Shown: positions 1 through 7,907 of the stretch, piece by piece
How positions within the stretch are numbered: the stretch's first letter is position 1
How the letters are laid out: every line of letters starts with the position of its first letter
IMG/VR virus record: IMGVR_UViG_3300006789_000196
Coordinates: 1-22,348 of that record
Length of the DNA stretch: 22,348 nucleotides
Direction: 5' to 3' (one strand)
Source of the DNA: a virus
Translations under genes and position numbers: made by a program
The notes under the pieces: model-generated
The model's input: only the letters and a program-made list of their open reading frames with translations
What the model was told of the DNA's origin: nothing
Database searches by the model: none

Positions 1-1366
1 CATAGCCCATCGCTGAAGTATGTTTAGTACCGGGGCCAAATGGTGGTACGAGTAAATTATTCTCCGGGAGTTCATTATACCCTCCATCATGATAAATCTT
101 TATACCCCAACCGCTGGCTGGAGGTACACCGCCTTTTGTCGCAATAAATCCGAGCCATGTGTTGTTTCCTCCAGGAGAATTATGGAACGCTCCTATTACT
201 CCATTAGCGTCATCATCAGATTCGCTTGAATAGATTACAGTATCTAAAGTATAGCGGCTATAGTTCTTCGGGCCAATGAAGCCGTTATAGTAACTGGTAT
301 TGGTGGGTTGAATAAATGTATCTCCACCATAATCGGCAGAATAATACCAGCACTTTGCTGCTCCGCTGGAGGAATCGCAGCTACCAGGTATGGATTCTGG
401 TGTAATGTAGTATGTATTCGAGTTAAATCTAGGCCAGGTCGTGATTATCTCAGTAGCTGTAGGTGTCTCATCAATTTCAATTACATTCCCAAATGGTTCA
501 TGTATAAAAGATGATTGATCGCTAGTTCCATCTTGCGTGTGTTTGCTACTATCATGAATAATAACTGGATCTTCTACATCCTCATATAATTCAAGTACCT
601 CAAAATCTGGTATAGATACTGTAACTATTGGTGGTACCCAGTTATCTGGGTAGCAATCACAACCAACCATCGCAAAGAGATCGTCGACTTCACTACAAAG
701 TAGTATGTCTATTTCTCTTTCAGGAGGCCATGTTGTAATACCGCCGTCCTCCGGTTTGAGTATGGGAGTTTCTGGTAACGGTATATTATATTTAAAAACA
801 ACAGCTTTATCAGGTTTTGGCTTAGGACCGAGCCCTTTCGTGATTGGGAGTAGTATATTACCTGTCTTTTCTGGGTTAATTAATCCAGCTACAATTAACA
901 CACCAAACTTCTTCTCATCAACGTCAAATACATACGTCTTTTTTAAATCTATGGATTCATATTTGGTAACTTTAGGACGTTTAACTCTTACACCTAAAGT
1001 ATATGTATCATCAATGAGGTTATTTTTTATACCTTTAATAACCACTGTATAGCATTGTGATAGCAGTTGCGTACTTGGAAAGGTGTGTGAAAAATTATAT
1101 GTAAACCCTGTAAGAGCGGAGAGACCGGTTCCTGATGAAGAAGAAAGCGATGTAGATAAATTTATAATCTCAACCGGTGTACCATCGCCATAATCTACTG
1201 TAAATTTAATGTATGGGTATGTCTGAGATCTATATTTTACAATATCGTCAAGATTAAAGACGATATCCGTCGTTCCGGGCTGTATAGCTAGAGAGTCAGT
1301 TACATTTACACCAGATACAGACGCGGACACGAGTGGCTGCGGGACAGTATAAGTAACTTTCCTCAT
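1..1366 (-). CDS. PKD-like virion structural protein (3' end outside window)
   Basis: The frame is open from the ATG at 1366 to the window edge, giving about 455 residues with no stop; the C-terminus is missing. Residues 55-115 look like a PKD/Ig-type beta domain: a YGDG turn at 59-62, HTF at 94-96 and a closing YTVVI strand at 106-110. The rest is rich in Gly, Ser, Thr, Pro and aromatic residues, as in phage surface and fibre proteins. It is the last visible gene of the minus-strand structural group, 14 bases after the preceding stop. A GTAAATA box six bases before the ATG resembles a T4 late promoter, and a weak AAGG lies 12 bases upstream. I infer a tail, fibre or head-decoration protein that may bind carbohydrate or the host surface. 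The PKD call is from motif reading only. Confidence 0.75.
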   Translation of the reverse strand, partial: MRKVTYTVPQPLVSASVSGVNVTDSLAIQPGTTDIVFNLDDIVKYRSQTYPYIKFTVDYGDGTPVEIINLSTSLSSSSGTGLSALTGFTYNFSHTFPSTQLLSQCYTVVIKGIKNNLIDDTYTLGVRVKRPKVTKYESIDLKKTYVFDVDEKKFGVLIVAGLINPEKTGNILLPITKGLGPKPKPDKAVVFKYNIPLPETPILKPEDGGITTWPPEREIDILLCSEVDDLFAMVGCDCYPDNWVPPIVTVSIPDFEVLELYEDVEDPVIIHDSSKHTQDGTSDQSSFIHEPFGNVIEIDETPTATEIITTWPRFNSNTYYITPESIPGSCDSSSGAAKCWYYSADYGGDTFIQPTNTSYYNGFIGPKNYSRYTLDTVIYSSESDDDANGVIGAFHNSPGGNNTWLGFIATKGGVPPASGWGIKIYHDGGYNELPENNLLVPPFGPGTKHTSAMGY

Positions 1367-1372
1367 TTATAT

Positions 1373-1379
1373 TATTTAC
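1373..1379 (-). promoter_or_regulatory. Putative late promoter box GTAAATA
   Basis: GTAAATA on the minus strand lies six bases before the ATG at 1366. It resembles the T4 late -10 element TATAAATA recognised by gp55. Transcription starting about six bases downstream of the box would begin at or next to the start codon. Confidence 0.35.
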
Positions 1380-1380
1380 C

Positions 1381-1788
1381 TTAACTAGTTAAAGTATACC
1401 ATGCAGTACCGGAACTAATAATCGGGATTGTTTGATATGAAGATCGAGTCCCGGGTAAAGTTGCAGAATTGTTAATTGTTTCACCGGGAACTGGTATTAT
1501 ATCGATGATATTTGCCGAAGATGATGTGTTGACGATGTAAAAAACACGGGAATCTACTGCAGATACACTGGGTAAATTTAATGTATAGGCAATTCCCGCG
1601 GGGACAAGTATAATCGGTGGACAATCGATTGATATGTATATAGATGTTGGGACTCCAGCCGACAGTAATGATGTTACGGGTAAATGGAGTGTACTAAAAT
1701 TTGTATTTACTTTTACAAATGCAGCTCTTAGTGAATCACCAGTACCGTCATTTGGAGAACCACCAACATTTATTACATCTAGACCCAT
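1381..1788 (-). CDS. Small tail/fibre-type structural protein with phage INxG...NDGTGDxLR motif
   Basis: This 135-residue protein opens with a motif seen at the N-termini of many phage tail-fibre and baseplate-associated proteins: INVGGSPNDGTGDSLR, followed by AFVKVNTNF. That segment (residues 6-33) is usually a short structural module placed before a beta-rich domain. Here the rest is a compact beta-rich region with many Ser, Thr, Ile and Val. The gene starts five bases after the stop of the 1049-residue virion protein and precedes the PKD-like protein, so all three are probably co-transcribed late. No good Shine-Dalgarno is seen. I infer a virion component, perhaps a small fibre or adaptor; its exact position in the particle cannot be read from the sequence. 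Confidence 0.7.
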   Translation of the reverse strand: MGLDVINVGGSPNDGTGDSLRAAFVKVNTNFSTLHLPVTSLLSAGVPTSIYISIDCPPIILVPAGIAYTLNLPSVSAVDSRVFYIVNTSSSANIIDIIPVPGETINNSATLPGTRSSYQTIPIISSGTAWYTLTS

Positions 1789-1793
1789 TTTTA

Positions 1794-4700
1794 CTATGCA
1801 GCACCATAACTCGTTAATCTATCCCACGTGTAAATGAATGCTAGTTTTAATTGGTGTGTATCTAGCTTTATATTACCGGTTAGTGACTGTGTCCCAGAGT
1901 TACGCGAACCAGAGAATGTATATACATATCCTGGATATGTAGCTGCTTCCCACATATTACTAGTTTGTCGAGTACCAGCATGGTTGGCAATAATAGCTTT
2001 ACTGGTTGGACCGACTCCGACACTATTCCATGTACCGTTACCGACAGATGGTTCAAATACCGCGTATTTGACTCTCTTCTTACTACCTGGTGTATATGGT
2101 TCTAATCTTAATGGTAATTCAACCGCGCTTACTGAAGTCTGTAATCCGTCGTTATATGGCCCTCGATCAGAATCATGAGCATAACCGCCCCAGGAGCCGG
2201 TAGTTCCGTCCCACCTATTAAGCGTTGTTGATGATACTTGAGATACAAATGCATGGTAATTGGGATTAGAACCTTCATAGAGCTGTTCTCGCCAATTGGT
2301 TGCACTCACAGTGTATGCGTTGGTTTGGATATAACCATCCCATTCATCTGCATGCGGTAATGTCCATCTCGTAGATGTACCGAATGATGCAGTTGGAGGT
2401 GCTGACATAGTTGAGAGGAAACAGCTTGACCCAGCGACAAAATCATCTTTATATGGAATATCTCTGTTCCAGTCTGGCCAATATCCATAGCTATCGCAGC
2501 CGTGAACTTTTGCATCTCCTTGGAAATTCCCACAATTTCTATGGAATGATGTATTGGTTATTTGATGTGCGTTGGGATTTGGTTCTGGTACTGGGATTAA
2601 TTCGCCAGATAGTCCTAATACGTACGGTATAAATCCTTTTTCTTCAAACGCTGTTAAATTATTTGTATATACTGAATGACCTGCAGGATCACCGGTTGAG
2701 GAACACCAGGCAACGGGCAATGTACTTACCTGACCAGGACCGGTTACGATTCTCGTACCGGGGCAAAATGAATGCCAATAGCCAGATAAAAATACCCTAG
2801 CGGAACCGCATTGATGTTGATTTATGGCTGGAGCTCCTTGAGCTGGATCAAAGAAATTCATATAATGCGCATGATACCATGAAATTCTAGGGTCCCAATA
2901 ATCCGGTTTGGTTCCTGCTCCCGGGAGGGCTTTATAGTCGTAACCTTGTTTGTTCCAGGTTTCTTTTCCGATTTGATCAGATTGAGATTCCGGTTCCGGG
3001 AAATATGCTGATGAATAACCAACAAAATGGTCTGGGTCTGATCCGGCGGACCTGCCTAGCATCTTGGTTCCACTCGCATTTCGGTTTGTATAATGTGTGT
3101 AAATCTGGTTTGGGTATGAGCCTCTTCCAGTATTAAATTTAACAACTGGGTCCCATAGATGTGTTAAATTTTCAAATGAAGAAGGTCCAGTCATTCCGAA
3201 AAGTGATTCATATACAGATTCGTACTGCCATTGGGTGATGTCGGGCCCGCTGCCCGCGAGATCTTTATTTAAGTTTTTTCCGGTGTTTGCTACTCCTTTA
3301 TGGATTTGAGCTTCTTCTTTCCCTTGGCTATTTGGATCATAGTAATATATTGATTTAAAGTATCTTATTTGATTAAAAATATCATGGCCTACCACCACGT
3401 CAAAGGCATTCTGGTTTCTTACAGGAGTGTCAACAACGTTGGCGAGTGGATCTGATATGTAACCGTGATGCTGGCCTAGATTCTCCATTGTACCAGGTTG
3501 CCAGTAGTTGAAATATAAATAGCTCCTATAATCTGAAGTAAGTACGCTATTATACGTATTAGTCTCAAAGTCTGACTCACCGGTGGTTCGCATATACAAT
3601 GCGCCTTTAGTTAGATTTCCTTCTCTATCGACCCGGCCATCATTATTAACAGAAATTATATAATTTAACCATTCATGTGGATTCCTATACACTTTCGCTT
3701 GCGTCGTTACATCAGGCACGAATCCATCGATTAGGTTCAAATCAACATTACTCGTCGGTGGAGTGGTACTATTGCCGGCACCCCATCCTGAAAGTGCAAG
3801 ATTACCGAATGGACCGTCAACGGGATATGCTCCGGCGGTGACGTATGTTACATCTGTATAATCGTATAAAGGTCCTACTTCTGTGTACGGAGAACCGGAT
3901 AAGTATCCAACGGATGTAGCTCCTCCGTCAAAACCCATTTGCGCTAATGTACTATTTCTTTGATATGTAACTGCTCCGCCGTTTCGCCACCTGTTAGGAT
4001 ATCCGTAACCGGGGCCAAAACTACATGTTCCAGGAGCGAATGGTTCATTACAGAACCCAGCTTTGTCAATGGGTTTAGCCATACCATCTTCTGGGTCAAC
4101 GCCAGCCATTCCGACTAACTGTAATAGATGGAGATCATCAGCAGATGTGCTCCAGTTACTAATAACAGGTACAGTTGTGGTATTTCCTGGTGTACCAGAA
4201 GCTGGGAAACCGTACGAGTATAATGGGTTAGAAGTATCTGCTCTATCTGAAATTGAAGCTGTGGAAGGATCATTAGTATCGAGATTTCCGTATTGAGCAG
4301 CACTAAGCGTGCTGCCCCATGGAGCCATGACTACTTGTAATAGATACTCAACACGTAAAAATTGTCCGGCGTGGAGCTGCTGAGGAGGGTCTAATAAAAT
4401 TCTACTGAAGAGCTTTCTAGCTCCTGGAGATTCTTTAAATCCAATCTCAGTGATAACAGTAGGGCAAAATACTTTATAAAAATCAAACGTACGTCTGAGC
4501 TTGATTGTATTACCGGTAATTTCTGTACCAGTGTGAGGGTGACCGGTCATCCAAAACGAGTTAATTGAATGTGGATCTTTAAGTGTTGTTTCGGTTGCTT
4601 GTACAGCAGCTGTATCGGTTGTGGTACCTGCCATGCAGAATTGAAAAGCCTGTGCCCATGACATATGGGCAATCTTATCCAGGCCACAATCTAAAATCAT

Positions 4701-4943
4701 GTTCTTTTTCCACCCGGTAGTAGATACTTCGACTGCATCTTTATCTTCAGAACCGTCTGGTGAAGGTCCTATAACGGAGCATTTTACGAAACCGGCTGCT
4801 CCTCGGTGGAGATTAATCTCGAGGACGTCAGTCTGAATATCAGTATCAAGGACGTTGCGTGCATACTCCTCAGTTAAAACGTTCATATCATACACGTAAT
4901 TATCCGCTGTTACTACTTTTCCTTCTAGATCGCCAGTATTCAT
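1794..4943 (-). CDS. Large virion structural protein of unknown role (1049 aa)
   Basis: A single uninterrupted frame encodes 1049 residues rich in Gly, Ser, Thr, Asn, Tyr and Trp, the composition of a beta-rich tail or fibre protein. The first 210 residues are more ordered: an N-terminal segment with KVVTADNYVYDMNVL, then a part with alternating charged and hydrophobic residues ending in RVEYLLQVVMAPWGS. The rest is long loops with many NPxxY and WDxxxxW-like pieces. I recognise no enzymatic motif, signal peptide or membrane segment. It heads the structural cluster, has a late-promoter-like box just upstream, and is divergent from the JmjC-like gene. It may be a baseplate, fibre or adhesin subunit. 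That it is a virion protein is likely; the position is unknown. Confidence 0.7.
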   Translation of the reverse strand: MNTGDLEGKVVTADNYVYDMNVLTEEYARNVLDTDIQTDVLEINLHRGAAGFVKCSVIGPSPDGSEDKDAVEVSTTGWKKNMILDCGLDKIAHMSWAQAFQFCMAGTTTDTAAVQATETTLKDPHSINSFWMTGHPHTGTEITGNTIKLRRTFDFYKVFCPTVITEIGFKESPGARKLFSRILLDPPQQLHAGQFLRVEYLLQVVMAPWGSTLSAAQYGNLDTNDPSTASISDRADTSNPLYSYGFPASGTPGNTTTVPVISNWSTSADDLHLLQLVGMAGVDPEDGMAKPIDKAGFCNEPFAPGTCSFGPGYGYPNRWRNGGAVTYQRNSTLAQMGFDGGATSVGYLSGSPYTEVGPLYDYTDVTYVTAGAYPVDGPFGNLALSGWGAGNSTTPPTSNVDLNLIDGFVPDVTTQAKVYRNPHEWLNYIISVNNDGRVDREGNLTKGALYMRTTGESDFETNTYNSVLTSDYRSYLYFNYWQPGTMENLGQHHGYISDPLANVVDTPVRNQNAFDVVVGHDIFNQIRYFKSIYYYDPNSQGKEEAQIHKGVANTGKNLNKDLAGSGPDITQWQYESVYESLFGMTGPSSFENLTHLWDPVVKFNTGRGSYPNQIYTHYTNRNASGTKMLGRSAGSDPDHFVGYSSAYFPEPESQSDQIGKETWNKQGYDYKALPGAGTKPDYWDPRISWYHAHYMNFFDPAQGAPAINQHQCGSARVFLSGYWHSFCPGTRIVTGPGQVSTLPVAWCSSTGDPAGHSVYTNNLTAFEEKGFIPYVLGLSGELIPVPEPNPNAHQITNTSFHRNCGNFQGDAKVHGCDSYGYWPDWNRDIPYKDDFVAGSSCFLSTMSAPPTASFGTSTRWTLPHADEWDGYIQTNAYTVSATNWREQLYEGSNPNYHAFVSQVSSTTLNRWDGTTGSWGGYAHDSDRGPYNDGLQTSVSAVELPLRLEPYTPGSKKRVKYAVFEPSVGNGTWNSVGVGPTSKAIIANHAGTRQTSNMWEAATYPGYVYTFSGSRNSGTQSLTGNIKLDTHQLKLAFIYTWDRLTSYGAA

Positions 4944-4953
4944 TTTACATTAG

Positions 4954-4961
4954 TATTTATT
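4954..4961 (-). promoter_or_regulatory. Putative T4-type late promoter AATAAATA
   Basis: AATAAATA on the minus strand lies ten bases before the ATG at 4943 and differs from the T4 late consensus TATAAATA at one base. The predicted transcript would have a leader of only a few bases and no Shine-Dalgarno. It lies in the 93-base divergent gap with the oxygenase-like gene. Confidence 0.55.
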
Positions 4962-5036
4962 TTCGCGAACCCAATTTCAAGATTATTTAATTTGATTCTA
5001 TTTATTTTTAGTGATTGTGTCATAATTAATTATAGT

Positions 5037-5735
5037 ATGATTCTCCGAGATATTTTGCGGCCGCATTCATTGGCAGGGTTTCTTTATAACGGTGTTAAGT
5101 CATCCTGTTTAGTACATATACCTGGAGATCCGGATCGCTTTAGTAATCTCATTAATGATAAAGCTATTGATGACTATTTAGAGGAGATACCAGAAAAATC
5201 GACATTGCGCAATAGATCCGGTGAGTTATCATATATTGATATGGTGGATTGCTTAGTAGATGGGGAGAAGGTGGAAAAATGGAGTAAAGAAGAAGTGTTA
5301 GAGCATTTTAATAGCGGTGGAGCGACTGTTGTTAAGGATTTCGGTAAAGGTAGGTCTGCTCCTAGTGAATTGACCAAATTACTATCTGATATAGATAGAA
5401 TATTTCAATCTAATTGCAGTTTATGGTGTAACATTTATATGACTAAAGAAAAAACCGCTCTAGGAGCACATATTGATCAAGATTCAATTATTGTCATGCA
5501 ATATAAAGGTAGTAAAAGTTGGGATTTTTTCGGTAAAGTTCTGGACTGGAAGACGTCTAAGCCAGTAGGCAAACTTATTATGAAACAAGGTGATTTTTTA
5601 TATTTTAGTAAATGGGTCCCTCACAAAGTCGATACTATACCTGGTATTGAGACTGGTCAAATAACCATGGAAATACCAACTAATTTAGACCATAACGCGA
5701 TATATCCAGATAATTGGGAAGATGGTATTATATAA
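5037..5735 (+). CDS. JmjC/cupin-type 2-oxoglutarate Fe(II) oxygenase-like protein
   Basis: The 232-residue protein ends in a double-stranded beta-helix signature of the bacterial NO66/RoxA (cupin_4) branch of JmjC oxygenases. An HxD iron-binding pair (H145, D147) in GAHIDQDS is followed by VMQYKGSKSWDFF. A GDFLYFSKWVPHKV strand then supplies the distal histidine (H196). Known members hydroxylate ribosomal proteins (RoxA on uL16, NO66 on uL2), using 2-oxoglutarate and oxygen. ATG 5037 is preferred over the TTG at 4992, because the extra residues look like translated leader. No Shine-Dalgarno is seen; a CATAAT lies ten bases upstream. Its 3' end overlaps the convergent bS21 gene by eight bases. 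The fold assignment is fairly firm; the substrate is unknown. Neighbouring bS21 is an appealing candidate by context only. Confidence 0.75.
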   Translation: MILRDILRPHSLAGFLYNGVKSSCLVHIPGDPDRFSNLINDKAIDDYLEEIPEKSTLRNRSGELSYIDMVDCLVDGEKVEKWSKEEVLEHFNSGGATVVKDFGKGRSAPSELTKLLSDIDRIFQSNCSLWCNIYMTKEKTALGAHIDQDSIIVMQYKGSKSWDFFGKVLDWKTSKPVGKLIMKQGDFLYFSKWVPHKVDTIPGIETGQITMEIPTNLDHNAIYPDNWEDGII

Positions 5736-5934
5736 GCCAGCTCTGATTTTCGCGTTCTCTCAACATCTGATCAAATTTCGCGCGTTTTTTTCTCTCTCGC
5801 TTTCGAACTGATGGTTTAGTATAAGATCTACGTTCCCGGACTTCTTTGATAGTACCTTCACGGTCAACCTTTTTCTTTAAGCGGCGCAAAGCTCTATCAA
5901 TACTCTCACCTCTTCGTAATTTAATATCTGACAT
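5728..5934 (-). CDS. rpsU: Ribosomal protein bS21 homologue
   Basis: The 68-residue protein matches bS21 in length (E. coli has 71) and pattern: IKLRRGESIDRALRRLKKKVD, then EVRERRSYTKPSVRKRERKKRAK. bS21 sits on the 30S platform next to the anti-Shine-Dalgarno end of 16S rRNA and affects initiation. Marine phages, including pelagiphages, are known to carry such genes, and incorporation into host ribosomes is the favoured idea. The N-terminal and central motifs are intact, so it is probably functional. A sigma70-like promoter (TTGATA with CATAAT or TAATAT) lies within 40 bases of the ATG, which predicts separate early expression and a very short leader. It converges on the oxygenase-like gene with eight bases of overlap. 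Confidence 0.92.
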   Translation of the reverse strand: MSDIKLRRGESIDRALRRLKKKVDREGTIKEVRERRSYTKPSVRKRERKKRAKFDQMLRERENQSWLI

Positions 5935-5944
5935 GTGTATGTAT

Positions 5945-5971
5945 ATTATGCAGCTAGCTTAAAATTATCAA
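5945..5971 (-). promoter_or_regulatory. Putative sigma70-like promoter of rpsU
   Basis: On the minus strand, TTGATA (5966-5971) is followed either by CATAAT after 15 bases or by TAATAT after 17. The second -10 ends eight bases before the ATG at 5934. The -35 overlaps the stop codon of the upstream membrane-protein gene. Confidence 0.45.
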
Positions 5972-6327
5972 GTGGAATTATCTGGATTCACCGGACGTTT
6001 ATTTTGTAACTGTCTCATTAAATTATTAATTATCATGGATGCTTCTTGAAGATTTCCTTCTAAAGTCTCTACTCTTTGTTGCTGACGCCGTGTTAAATAT
6101 TCTTGAAAATTTATAAATTTATCCATCTCTATAACTAATTGGTTCTTTTCTTGTAAGATATTGGACAGATATTTCTTATTTTCATAATGCTGTGAATCTT
6201 TGTTAATTATAATCATTATGAAGATAATTGATGTTATTAGAACTGCAATTATTGATGTGCAATGTCTTGAAAGCCATGAATTAACAGTAACTCGAGCGAC
6301 ATTTACAATCTCTCTGAGAGAGGCCAT
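5968..6327 (-). CDS. Small membrane protein with coiled coil, spanin-like topology
   Basis: The 119-residue protein has a basic N-terminal stretch, one strongly hydrophobic segment at about residues 24-42 (SIIAVLITSIIFIMIII), then a long charged helix (43-110) rich in Gln, Glu, Lys and Asn with coiled-coil character. By the positive-inside rule the N-terminus is cytoplasmic and the coiled coil periplasmic. This is the layout of an Rz-type inner-membrane spanin, which acts in outer-membrane disruption at lysis. No overlapping Rz1-like lipoprotein frame was noticed, so the lysis role is only a suggestion; another phage inner-membrane protein is equally possible. A CATAAATA late-promoter-like box ends five bases before the ATG, consistent with late expression and an essentially leaderless mRNA. 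Confidence 0.65.
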   Translation of the reverse strand: MASLREIVNVARVTVNSWLSRHCTSIIAVLITSIIFIMIIINKDSQHYENKKYLSNILQEKNQLVIEMDKFINFQEYLTRRQQQRVETLEGNLQEASMIINNLMRQLQNKRPVNPDNST

Positions 6328-6332
6328 AAAGG

Positions 6333-6340
6333 TATTTATG
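6333..6340 (-). promoter_or_regulatory. Putative late promoter CATAAATA, five bases from ATG
   Basis: CATAAATA on the minus strand is one base from the T4 late consensus. Only CCTTT separates it from the ATG at 6327. With the T4 rule that the box covers about -13 to -6, the first transcribed base would be the A of the ATG. Confidence 0.5.
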
Positions 6341-6367
6341 CGAGAATATAAGTAGTCTGAAAATTAT

Positions 6368-7150
6368 TTACACACCAGTTGTCTGATTCCATGCAGAAAT
6401 GTGCAATCTGGTCATTCCTATATAGCCATACTTTTTTGCCATTTGTAAGCAAAACTCTGTTCTCTCATGAAAGTTATCTTGATTATCCAGCCCGGGCATC
6501 ATAAGAACCCTATGTGGAGGGATTTTTAACGGTTCAATAAAATCTTGCTGGATTTCCTGCATATCTAACTCATCACTGATAACAAATTTGAACCAATAAT
6601 TGGAATGAGCCATTATACGTTTTAGAGATAATGCTTGAAACCTCTCAACATATGAATGGCCGCTATTCGCGAGCTTTACTGAGCAGTTAATTTGATCTAA
6701 TTCTTCAAATAGATCGTCTTCGATATACTGAGTACCGTTTGTCTCGATCTCGTTATATAAATTACACCCTTCATACTCCTCGTAATACAAATGTCGGAGG
6801 CAGCTGACAATATCCTTCTGATGCTTTCGGAGAGTAGGCTCACCACCAGTCCATACTAGATGGACTCTCCCTTCTAGCACCCAATCTAAAATACCTTCCT
6901 TCTTCCAATCATCAATCAGTACTTGTAAACTTGTTTTTTGTCCACATCTCCACACTGCCTCGCTATCACACCACCATGTAGCCTTACCTTCCTTCATTAA
7001 GGATCCGGATTTACCGCCACACATTAAATTACAGCCTTTTAATCGAATAAAATATGATGGGTACCCTGTTGTTACTCCTTCACACTGGACTGAGTAGAAA
7101 CTCTCACTCAGTGATAGTGATGTTTGTATAGCTGATAATTGTTCTTCCAT
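6368..7150 (-). CDS. queE: 7-carboxy-7-deazaguanine synthase (radical SAM)
   Basis: QueE converts 6-carboxytetrahydropterin to 7-carboxy-7-deazaguanine with SAM, an iron-sulfur cluster and magnesium, the third step of the preQ0 pathway. The 260-residue protein shows the family landmarks: ESFYSVQCEG (residues 16-25) at the substrate-binding N-terminus, FIRLKGCNLMC with C40 and C44, a third cluster cysteine C61 in WWCDSE, the SAM-binding GGEP (102-105) and ETNGT (136-140). C44 and C61 are separated by 16 residues instead of the usual two, an insertion also seen in other QueE branches. The start overlaps a small upstream frame by 47 bases; no other ATG precedes the conserved core. It lies downstream of queD on the same strand, so the two are probably co-expressed. 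Confidence 0.93.
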   Translation of the reverse strand: MEEQLSAIQTSLSLSESFYSVQCEGVTTGYPSYFIRLKGCNLMCGGKSGSLMKEGKATWWCDSEAVWRCGQKTSLQVLIDDWKKEGILDWVLEGRVHLVWTGGEPTLRKHQKDIVSCLRHLYYEEYEGCNLYNEIETNGTQYIEDDLFEELDQINCSVKLANSGHSYVERFQALSLKRIMAHSNYWFKFVISDELDMQEIQQDFIEPLKIPPHRVLMMPGLDNQDNFHERTEFCLQMAKKYGYIGMTRLHISAWNQTTGV

Positions 7151-7262
7151 TTTTTTTGTGTTTAATCTTAGATTTATTATTACTTTTCCAATCTACTTCG
7201 TCGAAATTTTGTTTAAATTTCTTAGAAAAGCAATGACGGGGTCTATCTCCTTTACCTGGCAT
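7104..7262 (-). CDS. Small basic phage protein (52 aa), MPGKGDRPR type
   Basis: A 52-residue frame starts three bases after the queD stop and runs 47 bases into queE. Its N-terminus, MPGKGDRPRHCFSKKF followed by NFDEVDW, resembles a recurring family of tiny phage proteins that begin with a GDxPR motif and a short aromatic/acidic segment, then a Lys-rich tail. That family has no known function. It fills a gap of 115 bases that otherwise holds nothing. Only a weak GTGGA lies upstream, so it may depend on translation of queD. The C-terminal part that overlaps queE looks unconstrained. I consider it probable but not certain. Confidence 0.5.
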   Translation of the reverse strand: MPGKGDRPRHCFSKKFKQNFDEVDWKSNNKSKIKHKKNGRTIISYTNITITE

Positions 7263-7265
7263 AAA

Positions 7266-7901
7266 TTATATCCACTTTGTACCGAAGTTCCAGTTATGGT
7301 TTCGAGGATCATCAGCAGCTTTTGGATTACGGGTTGGATCCTCCGGCGGAGGTTCCGGCGTTGGTGTTGGATCCGGTTTGGGCGGAGCTTCTTCTAAAGG
7401 TTCAGATAGAGGTGCGTCCTTGGACGTCATATGTTCATCTTCTCTCCTATCATTAATATAGCATGCAGAATTATCATCATGTTTGTATTGTTCCCATACT
7501 TCTACCCTCTCTACCCAGCACCGATCGTTAGTAATCCTTCTAACTAACTCATCCCCAACACCGGCGCAAAACTCCGCTATTCGCTCAATACCGGTTCCGT
7601 TAGGCATGACTCTCAAATCACAGGCATCTGCTTGCGCTAACTGCTCAAATACGCCTAGCACCGGGTCATCAGCTGCAATGCATGTAGTATGGTCGAATTG
7701 ATTTCTAAGTACATCTCTTAGTTCTTGTAGACCTCCAAAGTCAACAACCCAGTTATTATCATCAAGCTCTTTAGAACCGAACCAATATTTAGCTGTTAAA
7801 TTGTAACCATGAATAAATCTGCAATTCGAATTGGATGCTTGAGGTTGCCTAAACGTACAACTGCCTAATTCAAAAACTTTCGTACTATAAAAATTTGACA
7901 T
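7266..7901 (-). CDS. queD: QueD-like 6-carboxytetrahydropterin synthase with Pro-rich tail
   Basis: QueD makes 6-carboxytetrahydropterin from dihydroneopterin triphosphate, between FolE and QueE. The core (about residues 1-150) carries CRFIHGYNL with C27 and H31, WVVDFGGLQELR (51-62), FDHT with D70 and H71, and a C-terminal VERVEVWEQ strand, at positions close to those of E. coli QueD. The zinc site is unusual: HGH is HGY here, and the first histidine segment reads LGSCTFRQ, a version I associate with a QueD-like subgroup. Residues after about 155 form an acidic, Pro-rich tail (PTPTPEPPPEDP) absent from ordinary QueD. ATG 7901 is chosen over 7928 because it matches the family start and sits six bases after a TATAAT. 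Confidence 0.85.
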   Translation of the reverse strand: MSNFYSTKVFELGSCTFRQPQASNSNCRFIHGYNLTAKYWFGSKELDDNNWVVDFGGLQELRDVLRNQFDHTTCIAADDPVLGVFEQLAQADACDLRVMPNGTGIERIAEFCAGVGDELVRRITNDRCWVERVEVWEQYKHDDNSACYINDRREDEHMTSKDAPLSEPLEEAPPKPDPTPTPEPPPEDPTRNPKAADDPRNHNWNFGTKWI

Positions 7902-7907
7902 GAAATG

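Noticed and set aside
705-1052. Plus-strand frame of 115 residues opposite the PKD-like gene
   Set aside because: It is antisense to a frame with a clear structural-protein translation, and its sequence shows no family features.
2306-2533. Minus-strand frame of 75 residues inside the 1049-residue protein gene
   Set aside because: It lies in another frame of the same strand, has no recognisable motif and is fully covered by a long convincing gene.
4992-5036. TTG start giving 15 more residues for the oxygenase-like protein
   Set aside because: The added residues look like translated AT-rich leader; the ATG at 5037 is the better start.
5952-5959. AGCTAGCT palindrome upstream of rpsU
   Set aside because: An eight-base self-complementary word inside the promoter spacer; too short and without repeats elsewhere to call an operator.
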